From NCBI RefSeq assembly GCF_003627995.1, contig NZ_CP032707.1, positions 483,501 through 547,500 on the forward strand: a stretch of DNA of 64,000 bases, given 5' to 3'. This document shows positions 7,215 to 13,155 of this stretch, piece after piece; the first letter of the stretch is position 1; each line of letters begins with the position of its first letter. The notes beneath the pieces are model-generated. The model was given only the letters and a program-made list of their open reading frames with translations. It searched no databases and was not told the DNA's origin. The position numbers and the translations under genes were made by a program. Origin of the DNA: Brevundimonas naejangsanensis. GTDB lineage: Bacteria > Pseudomonadota > Alphaproteobacteria > Caulobacterales > Caulobacteraceae.

Positions 7215-9005
7215 ATGCGTCATCTTCTGTTCGCCGCCGGAGTGGGCCTGGCGGCCCTCGCCGGAGCCGCCGCACCCCTGCCGCTCCAGGCCGCGACGGT
7301 GCAGACCTCGCCGTCCGCCTCGGCCGCCCTCGACGCCGTCCTCAAGGACTATGAAGCCTATCTGCGCGACGCCGATCCCATCGGCTCGGGCCTGGACGGG
7401 GACCGGGCGGCCCTCTCCCGCCTGCCCGACGCCACGCGCGCGGGCGAACTGGCCCGCCGCGCGCCGCTGAACGCCCTGAAGGCGCGGCTGGACGCCATCG
7501 CCCCCGCCGCCCTCGACGAAGCGGGCCGCCTCGACCACGCCTTCGCCGGCTATCTGATCGGGCGGGAGCTGGAGCGCATCGCCCTGGATCCGTCGCGTCT
7601 GGGCTTCGATTCCGAAGGCGGCCCCGGCCAGCTTCTGGCCTATCTGGCCTCGGGGACGCGCATCGCCACCGCGGCTGACGCCGAGGCTTGGCTGTCGCGG
7701 ATGGAGGCGGCGCCCGCCTTCTACGACGCCGGCATCGCCAATACGCGCCGCGGCCTGGAGACCGGCCTGATCCAGACCCGATCGGTCGTCGACAGCGCCC
7801 TGGCCCAGGCCGAGCGCGACCTGACGCCGAGCGAGGCGGGCGACGTCCTGCTGCGCCCGTTCGACGCCCTGCCCGCCGTCATCCCCGCCGCGCAACAGGC
7901 GCAGCTTCGCGCCCGCGCCCGCGCCCTGGTCGAGGGGCCGATCACCGCCCGCCGCGCCGCCTGGCGCGACCTGCTGCGCGACGAATACGCACCGAAAGCC
8001 CCGCAGGAGCCCGGCCTGGTCCACCGCCCCGGCGGCCGCGACCTCTACGCCTTCCTGGTGCGCAGCCACACCACCACCGACCTGACGCCCGACCAGGTGC
8101 ACCAGATCGGCCTGGAGGAGGTCGCCCGCATCCGCGCCCGCATGGAGGTCGAGATGCGCGCCGCCGGCTGGACCGGCGACTTCGCCGGCTTCCTGACCTT
8201 CCTGCGCACCGACCCGCAATTCTACGCCGTCAGCCGCGAGCAGTTGCTGGAGAAGGCCTCCGAGATCGCCAAGCGCGCCGACGACCGCCTGCCGTCTCTG
8301 TTCGCCACCCTGCCGCGCCTGCCCTACGGCGTGCGTCCCGTGCCGCGCGAGATGGAGGAGACCTACACCACCGGCCGCTACAACCCCGGCTCGATGGCGA
8401 CGGGCGTGGCCGGGGGCTACATCGTCAACACCGGCAAGCTGGACCAGCGGCCGCTCTATGAACTGCCCGCCCTGACGGTGCACGAGGCCGTGCCGGGCCA
8501 CCACCTGCAGATCGCCCTGCAGCAGGAAGCCGCCGACCAGCCCTATTACCGCCGCGACGCCTCGGTCACCGCCTTCAGCGAAGGCTGGGGCCTGTATTCC
8601 GAATTCCTCGGCGAAGAGATGGGCATCTATCGCACGCCCTATGAGCGCTTCGGCCGCCTCAGCTACGAGATGTGGCGCGCCTGCCGCCTGGTGGCCGACA
8701 CCGGCCTGCACTGGCTGGGCTGGAGCGAGGAGCAGGCCCGCGCCTGCTTCCGCGACAACTCCGCCCTGTCGCCGCACAATATCGAGACCGAACTGCAGCG
8801 CTACATCGGCGACCCCGGCCAGGCCACGGCCTACAAGATCGGTGAGATCCGCCTGCGCGAAATCCGCAGCCGGGCCGAGCGCGAACTGGGCGACCGCTTC
8901 GACGTGCGCACCTTCCACGACGCCCTGCTGGTCGACGGCGCCCTGCCGCTGGCCCTGCTGGACACCCGCATGGACCGCTGGATCGCCGAGCAGAAGGCCA
9001 AGTAG
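7215..9005 (+). CDS. DUF885 family protein, probable secreted metallopeptidase
   Basis: The 596-residue protein starts with a Sec signal (LLFAAGVGLAALAGAAAPLPLQAA). The DUF885 hallmark HEAVPGHH (an HExxxGHH zinc-site variant) stands in LTVHEAVPGHHLQIALQQE, with the downstream acidic helix FSEGWGLYSEFLGEEMG supplying the likely third zinc ligand, and a C-terminal helical region (AYKIGEIRLREIRSRAERELG). These proteins resemble M32/M3-type peptidases, and exopeptidase activity in the periplasm is inferred from the fold. Length is normal. The ATG follows GGGAGGGG 5-8 bases upstream. The gene stands alone between two repeat elements. Confidence 0.88.
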   Translation: MRHLLFAAGVGLAALAGAAAPLPLQAATVQTSPSASAALDAVLKDYEAYLRDADPIGSGLDGDRAALSRLPDATRAGELARRAPLNALKARLDAIAPAALDEAGRLDHAFAGYLIGRELERIALDPSRLGFDSEGGPGQLLAYLASGTRIATAADAEAWLSRMEAAPAFYDAGIANTRRGLETGLIQTRSVVDSALAQAERDLTPSEAGDVLLRPFDALPAVIPAAQQAQLRARARALVEGPITARRAAWRDLLRDEYAPKAPQEPGLVHRPGGRDLYAFLVRSHTTTDLTPDQVHQIGLEEVARIRARMEVEMRAAGWTGDFAGFLTFLRTDPQFYAVSREQLLEKASEIAKRADDRLPSLFATLPRLPYGVRPVPREMEETYTTGRYNPGSMATGVAGGYIVNTGKLDQRPLYELPALTVHEAVPGHHLQIALQQEAADQPYYRRDASVTAFSEGWGLYSEFLGEEMGIYRTPYERFGRLSYEMWRACRLVADTGLHWLGWSEEQARACFRDNSALSPHNIETELQRYIGDPGQATAYKIGEIRLREIRSRAERELGDRFDVRTFHDALLVDGALPLALLDTRMDRWIAEQKAK

Positions 9006-9015
9006 CCGCGCCTCT

Positions 9016-9098
9016 CCTCCCCACTTCGTGGGGAGGGGGACCGCGTAGCGGTGGACGCCGCCTTGGGCGCCGCGCCACCTCCCCATTACATGGGGAGG
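9016..9098. repeat. Palindromic intergenic element, family B, copy 1
   Basis: Two hairpins, CCTCCCCAC-TTC-GTGGGGAGG (9016-9036) and CCTCCCCATTACATGGGGAGG (9078-9098), flank the motif GGGGGACCGCGTAGCGGTGG. A second copy in the opposite orientation is at 15956-16076. The right hairpin overlaps the 3' end of the mmcQ-like gene and supplies its stop codon. Confidence 0.75.
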
Positions 9099-9439
9099 AG
9101 AAGCCCCAGTTCAGCCCGCGCCTTCTTCGTCAGCTTGGCGGCGATCAGGGCGTGGGCCGACTTCAGGTGATCGGCCAGTTCCTCATCCGGCCAGTCCGCC
9201 GGATCGGCCAGATGCACCCATTTCGCCCGCGCCAGATACGGCGCCGGCGCCGCCCGCCCCGTCTCGATCAGCACCTCATAGGCGATGTCGGACACCTTGA
9301 ACGACAGCCCGCCCTCGCCGCCGACGATGGCGAACATCTTGCCGCCGACCTTGTAGGCGTCGTGATCATCCCCGAACGGATGCTCCAGCGTCACCCCCGG
9401 CATCGCCAGGCAGACCTTGCCCACCCCCGCACGATCCAT
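9086..9439 (-). CDS. MmcQ/YjbR family protein
   Basis: This 117-residue protein has the compact MmcQ/YjbR (CyaY-like) fold signature: a start near LAMPGVTLEHPFGDDHDAYKV, then GKMFAIVGGEGGLSFKVS, and a C-terminal helix LADHLKSAHALIAAKLTKKAR. The family is annotated as DNA-binding by fold; its physiological role is unknown. The last codons (Leu-Leu-Leu-Pro-Met-stop) lie inside the family B repeat hairpin, so repeat insertion has remodelled the C-terminus. It starts 4 bases downstream of the msrA stop, so the two are probably co-transcribed. Confidence 0.85.
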   Translation of the reverse strand: MDRAGVGKVCLAMPGVTLEHPFGDDHDAYKVGGKMFAIVGGEGGLSFKVSDIAYEVLIETGRAAPAPYLARAKWVHLADPADWPDEELADHLKSAHALIAAKLTKKARAELGLLLPM

Positions 9440-9443
9440 GGGT

Positions 9444-10094
9444 TCAGGCGCCGACGCCGAGGCCGATCGGGCAAACCACGCCCGTCCCGCCGATGCCGCA
9501 ATAGCCGGCCGGGTTCTTGGCCAGATAACCCTGGTGATAGTCCTCGGCGAAGTAGTAGGGGCCGGCCGGCGCGATCTCGGTCGTGATCGTCCCCCGCCCA
9601 GCCGCGCTCAGCGCCGCCTGATAGGCCTCGCGCGAGGCCTCGGCCTCTGCATGCTGCGCCTCATTCAAGGTATAGATCGCCGAGCGATACTGGGTGCCCT
9701 GGTCGTTGCCCTGGCGCATCCCCTGGGTCGGGTCGTGGTTCTCCCAGAAGGCCTTGAGCAGGTCGCCGTAGCTGATCCGGGCCGGATCGAACACCACCTG
9801 CACCACCTCCGTATGGCCGGTGCGGCCCGAGCAGACCTCTTCATAGGTCGGATTGGGCGTGATCCCGCCCGCATAGCCCGCCGAGGTCACCCAGACGCCC
9901 GGCAGCTGCCAGAACACCCGCTCGACGCCCCAGAAACAGCCCATGCCGAACACGGCCGTCTCCATGCCCGCCGGATGCGGCCCCTTCAGCGCATGACCCA
10001 GAACGAAGTGGGTCTCGTCGGTCGCCAGCGCCTCGGCCCGACCCGGCAGAGCCGTCTCGGCCGTGGGCAGTTCATCGGTCTTCTTCAACAACAT
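9444..10094 (-). CDS. msrA: Peptide-methionine (S)-S-oxide reductase MsrA
   Basis: MsrA reduces methionine-S-sulfoxide in proteins. The ATG at 10094 ([19 protein letters not shown]) is the usual start of the long MsrA form; the frame is open 48 bases further upstream but without family support. The 216-residue protein has the catalytic GCFWG motif (Cys53), [39 protein letters not shown] and a C-terminal resolving Cys region ([11 protein letters not shown]). There is no signal peptide, so it acts in the cytoplasm. The mmcQ-like gene follows after 4 bases. Confidence 0.95.
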   Translation of the reverse strand: MLLKKTDELPTAETALPGRAEALATDETHFVLGHALKGPHPAGMETAVFGMGCFWGVERVFWQLPGVWVTSAGYAGGITPNPTYEEVCSGRTGHTEVVQVVFDPARISYGDLLKAFWENHDPTQGMRQGNDQGTQYRSAIYTLNEAQHAEAEASREAYQAALSAAGRGTITTEIAPAGPYYFAEDYHQGYLAKNPAGYCGIGGTGVVCPIGLGVGA

Positions 10095-10239
10095 GGGGCG
10101 AACTCCGGGAAAACACCTTCGCCGCCTATATGGAGGCTTCAAGGGCGCTTGCCCATGGGGGCGTCATGCTCTAATCAGCCCCTCCCGTCGGTCCGCTCCC
10201 GACGGCTCCGCCCCGGACGCATCCGGGCTCAGGTGGAAT

Positions 10240-10329
10240 GGACAGGTGGCCGAGTGGTTGAAGGCGCACGCCTGGAACGCGTGTATAGGGGCAACTCTAT
10301 CGAGGGTTCGAATCCCTCTCTGTCCGCCA
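10240..10329 (+). tRNA. tRNA-Ser (anticodon GGA)
   Basis: A 90-base class II tRNA with acceptor GGACAGG paired to TCTGTCC, a D-arm with GTGGCCGAGTGG, anticodon stem CACGC/GCGTG around loop CTGGAAC (anticodon GGA, Ser UCC/UCU), a long variable arm, T-arm GAGGGTTCGAATCCCTC and an encoded CCA end. Its 3' end faces the AT-richer island that begins immediately downstream. Confidence 0.97.
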
Positions 10330-10486
10330 CCACAGCGATCATTCTTACATCAAAACAATACGTTACGATGATCGCCAGCCATTTCGCCCCAAAACTCGCC
10401 CCAAATTCACTTCGCGTAGCGAGACGCTAGGCACTGGCCCCATTGCAAGCGTTGCAATAGCTTCACGCCATAGGGGAGAAGCAATC

Positions 10487-11263
10487 ATGGCAAAGCTAAA
10501 CCGCGCGCAAATTGGAGCAAAGGCCCGAGCTGTTCTGGAGCAGAATCCCAAAGGCATTCGCTGGATGGAACTGTTGCGGGCGGTCGAAAAGGACGAGCCT
10601 GAAACCCCACACAACTCAGTTCATGGAGGCGTACATCACTTCCTGAAAAGTGCTGACGACGTGGTGAAGGTTGCAAAGGGCACGTACGTTCTGGCGGCCT
10701 TCGCGGGAGCTATTGACGTCACTGGCGATCTCGAAACACTCTCGGCTGCCACCTCCCCCACCTCGCTGCCCGCTCACATTGAGCACCAATATTACGGCGC
10801 TTTCGCTGAGTGGCTGACGGAAGAGCTAGAAGAGGCAAACCATGCCGAGGCCGTGGGCGGAAACATTCTCAAAGGCAAATGGGGTACACCGGACGTTATC
10901 GGCGTCCTCAGGCCAAAATCATCCGACCTGATCAAATTCGAAACCCAGATCGTGTCTGCCGAAATCAAGACAGACGCGAACGCGCCAGTGGTCGCCTTCG
11001 GACAGGCCGTCGCCTACCGGCTCTTCTCCCACAAGTCCTACATGGTGATGCCGAACACGGTCTCTAAACCCGATATGGAACGGCTCGAGGCTCTAGCCAC
11101 GCTTTACGGAATCGGCCTCGTGACATTCGCTCTCGACCCTGAGAACCCCGATTTTTCGCTACGGGTACGCGCCCTGCCCTCCCAACCTGATAGATTCTAC
11201 GTCAACGAGATGGCACGTCGCGTCTTCGATCACAGCTCCAAGCTCTTCAACTCCCTGTTCTAA
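10487..11263 (+). CDS. Winged-helix plus PD-(D/E)XK nuclease-like protein
   Basis: 258 residues. The N-terminal third (about 5-70) resembles a HARE/winged-helix domain: AKARAVLEQNPKGIRWMELLRAV, HNSVHGGVHHFL, KVAKGTYVLA. The C-terminal half contains a PD-(D/E)XK-like pattern, TPDVIGV followed after about 20 residues by SAEIKTD, then a helix with QAVAYRL. Such HTH-nuclease fusions occur among restriction-like and unassigned defence-island genes; I know of no demonstrated function for this one. Codon use is clearly less G/C-rich than in the flanking chromosome, which fits horizontal transfer. GGGGAGAAG precedes the ATG. It is intact, unlike the defence remnants downstream, and the Excalibur gene follows 2 bases after its stop. 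Confidence 0.6.
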   Translation: MAKLNRAQIGAKARAVLEQNPKGIRWMELLRAVEKDEPETPHNSVHGGVHHFLKSADDVVKVAKGTYVLAAFAGAIDVTGDLETLSAATSPTSLPAHIEHQYYGAFAEWLTEELEEANHAEAVGGNILKGKWGTPDVIGVLRPKSSDLIKFETQIVSAEIKTDANAPVVAFGQAVAYRLFSHKSYMVMPNTVSKPDMERLEALATLYGIGLVTFALDPENPDFSLRVRALPSQPDRFYVNEMARRVFDHSSKLFNSLF

Positions 11264-11265
11264 GA

Positions 11266-11550
11266 ATGCAGCGGCACTTACGGCGAAATCTTTCCGTCGA
11301 AGCGACCCTCACGATTGCGCTTTGCATCGGCCTATTCGGCGCAGTGGTTCTATGGCCGTCAAAACCAGTCATGGAGCGCCCGTTCACCGCTGCGGAGCAA
11401 GTGAGACACACCCTCGCCAAGCCAAACTGCTCGGCTGCCAGGCTAATGCGTCTAGCGCCCGCCCGTAGAGGCGAACCCGGCTATCACCCTGAGCACGATA
11501 GAGACGGCGACGGCTGGGCCTGCGAACCTACCCCTCGTCGGAGAGGGTGA
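11266..11550 (+). CDS. Excalibur calcium-binding domain membrane-anchored protein
   Basis: 94 residues: a basic N-terminus, one membrane helix or uncleaved signal (about 13-30, TIALCIGLFGAVVLW), then a C-terminal Excalibur motif with paired cysteines (NCSAARLM ... HDRDGDGWACEP), whose DxDxDG loop resembles a calcium-binding EF-hand loop. The family often accompanies extracellular nucleases; no nuclease domain is present here. The ATG is 2 bases after the preceding stop, so the two genes are probably translated together. Base composition fits the island. Confidence 0.75.
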   Translation: MQRHLRRNLSVEATLTIALCIGLFGAVVLWPSKPVMERPFTAAEQVRHTLAKPNCSAARLMRLAPARRGEPGYHPEHDRDGDGWACEPTPRRRG

Positions 11551-11671
11551 AAGGCCAAAATGAAAAGCCGTCCCGAAGGCACCCAAAACCAACGTTGCGC
11601 AGCGGGACTATTGCTCCAACGCAGTGAATTTCGGTTGCCAAGCCTAAAGCCGCGCGACATATTACAGCCAA

Positions 11672-11792
11672 GCTTGCGGATAGATTTTGCTATCATGCTT
11701 CGTGATAGTTGAAAGCAATGTTGCAGACATTGCCCATACGCGACAATTCGCCCCTCAATGTAACCTTTGGTTGCCAACGAGTATCCGCAAGC
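11672..11792 (+). ncRNA. Candidate retron msr-msd RNA
   Basis: A perfect 11-base inverted repeat, GCTTGCGGATA (11672-11682) and TATCCGCAAGC (11782-11792), encloses about 100 bases and ends 22 bases upstream of a reverse-transcriptase start. This is the a1/a2 arrangement that defines retron non-coding RNAs. Inside are two hairpins: CTATCA/TGATAG (11690-11708) and GCAATGT/ACATTGC (11715-11733). A long msd hairpin is not obvious, perhaps because of decay, and the branching guanosine cannot be assigned. The inverted repeat and hairpins are seen directly; retron identity rests on position and the adjoining gene. Confidence 0.5.
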
Positions 11793-11814
11793 GTTCACTT
11801 AATTTTGAGTTATT

Positions 11815-12060
11815 ATGTCTCGACTAGACAATCTCAAGAAATGCAAATCTCTAACTGATTTAGCACTGGTTCTGGGCATATAACCGAAGATACTGGCTCA
11901 TAGAATTTATGGAATTCCGGATAGCCAAAAATACACTACATTTCAGATACCGAAGAAAAACGGCGGCACAAGAACCATTCACGCCCCCGTTGAACGGCGC
12001 AAGAAAATTGATTTCAGCGACTTCAAAATACTTCTGGACCGAATTGTCGCAGTACAGCCA
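11815..12060 (+). pseudogene. Retron-type reverse transcriptase, N-terminal remnant
   Basis: Translation from the ATG at 11815 gives MSRLDNLKKCKSLTDLALVLGI, then an in-frame TAA at 11881-11883, then residues continuing in the same frame: PKILAHRIYGIP, YTTFQIPKKNGGTRTIHAP, DFSDFKILLDRIVAVQ. The IPKK-GG-TRTI-AP core is the diagnostic N-terminal region of retron/group II-type reverse transcriptases (family knowledge). Similarity ends near 12060; the palm domain with the YxDD motif is gone. The gene is therefore broken twice: by a nonsense codon and by loss of about three quarters of its length. It meets the nucleotidyltransferase remnant tail to tail. Confidence 0.75.
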
Positions 12061-12100
12061 AGGGGGCTGGCCCATATAGGCGCCCCACTCGGCACCGGCG

Positions 12101-12469
12101 GCGCCGCCCCTCTCCCAAGGGTTTCACCATGTTCTGGGCCTTGCGGTACGCCTCGATCTCGGTTCCCAGCAGAATCTTCAGGCTCTTCTGCGAAACGGTG
12201 TGCTTTGCGATCGCCTTGAACTCGCAAACGGCATCGACGTCATATTCTTCTTCCAGGCTCAACGGCTTGATCACAGTCCCGAGGCCAAAGGACCCCTGGA
12301 TGTAGACCGCCGGTCCATAGGCTCCGATCGTGGAGGCTGGCCGGTTGAGCCAGCGCCCGAGCGAGAGGTAGCTGTCGTTCGCCTGTTCGTAGCGTCCTTC
12401 GCTGATGTCCAGTTCGTCGACCAGCGCCTCGATGAAGCGCTTCGATGATGTGCTCGCGATCGTAACCAA
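12101..12469 (-). pseudogene. CBASS-type (SMODS) nucleotidyltransferase, N-terminal remnant
   Basis: From a TTG at 12469 with a strong GGGGGA ribosome-binding site, the product has the CD-NTase order: KRFIEALVDELDIS, RYEQANDSYLSLGRWLNRP, the GS motif QGSFGLGT, and the catalytic acidic pair in EEYDVDAVCEF (DxD), then KSLKILLGTEIEAYRKAQNMVKPLGEGRR. Family members continue with a Cys-Trp core and a FHMDI-type third acidic motif; here the match stops at GEGRR (about 12101) and the frame runs on into unrelated G/C-rich sequence to 12023. The third catalytic carboxylate and the OAS-like C-terminal domain are missing, so it cannot be a working cyclase. The frame is open upstream to 12643 without family similarity. 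Confidence 0.72.
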
Positions 12470-12793
12470 GGCTCCCCCCAAGATTTGTTTCCCGTTTGTT
12501 CCTAATGTGCAGCTGGATTTGAGACGAGCCGTATCCTTAGGGAGACGTTCGAGGATGGCTCGGGAAAAGCCCTTAGAGGGATAGGCAACTGGCTTTGCTT
12601 GCTGCTCTCGCGGCGATGCCAAAGCTGACATCGCCCAACTCACCGCAATCCGAGCCCCAAAGCGAACCTTGCGAATCGCCGTTCTGAGTCAGAACCCGCC
12701 GAGACGAAACTAGAGGCTGAAGTTGCGATCAATTCTCATGTTGAGCCACTTTTAACTGGTTTTGAGCCAGTTCTAAGTGGTCCCGACAAGGAA
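12470..12793. other. 324-bp stretch without a supported gene, right end of the island
   Basis: The stretch between the nucleotidyltransferase remnant and tRNA-Arg holds no gene I can support. Part of it is an open extension of the remnant's frame that resembles no known family. Base composition is mixed and AT-richer than the chromosome. Its right end contains the imperfect palindrome at 12746-12780. No integrase gene or direct repeat of either tRNA 3' end is visible. Confidence 0.6.
12746..12780. repeat. Imperfect palindrome next to tRNA-Arg 3' end
   Basis: CCACTTTTAACTGG and CCAGTTCTAAGTGG form 14-base arms with two mismatches around a 7-base loop. It lies 14 bases beyond the 3' end of tRNA-Arg on the island side, so it may be a processing or termination hairpin for the tRNA transcript or a remnant of an integration site. 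No T-run follows on either strand. Confidence 0.45.
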
Positions 12794-12870
12794 TGGCGAC
12801 CCCGCCAGGACTCCAACCTGGGACCTCGGCTTTAGGAAAGCCTTGCTCTATGCAGCTGAGCTACGGGGCC
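12794..12870 (-). tRNA. tRNA-Arg (anticodon CCT)
   Basis: A 77-base tRNA on the minus strand: acceptor GGCCCCG paired with CGGGGTC, D-arm TAGCTCAGCTGCATAGAGCA, anticodon loop TTCCTAA (anticodon CCT, Arg AGG), T-arm CCAGGTTGGAGTCCTGG and encoded CCA. Its 3' end points toward lower coordinates, into the AT-richer island, opposite to tRNA-Ser. Confidence 0.95.
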
Positions 12871-13155
12871 ACGTGTGTCTGCCTAAAGGAGGTTGAGGTC
12901 GCAGGGAAGCCCCTGTGAAAACTGAACGCGCGACGGCGACCGCTCGATGGTTCGGCCTTGTGGTTAAGCTGCGTTAAGCTACTATCCCTAGTATGGAACA
13001 AAGCCTGAATCGGCGAGCGTCGCTGATTCGGTCATGATTCGTTTCGCCCGTGTTCCAGGGCGCGGTAAGGTTCCGCTTACCATTCCCCGCATCGTCGCTC
13101 CGCCCCCTCGGCGCCGCTTGTGCAAGCGGGCGCGGTTCGCCACCTTGGGCCGGTC

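Noticed and set aside
11815..12060. Group II intron or diversity-generating retroelement reverse transcriptase
   Set aside because: No intron domain V/VI-like sequence or template/variable repeat pair is visible, while the a1/a2-like inverted repeat directly upstream favours a retron. With only the N-terminal part left, subtype cannot be proven.
12746..12780. Intrinsic terminator at the palindrome beside tRNA-Arg
   Set aside because: Neither strand has a T-run after the stem, and the stem has two mismatches. Kept only as a palindrome.
12964..12977. TTAA-N6-TTAA near 12964, as a CtrA box for the helicase gene
   Set aside because: The spacer is six, not seven; the octamer GTTAAGCT is simply repeated. 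It lies about 180 bases upstream of the helicase start and no flagellar or cell-cycle gene is next to it.
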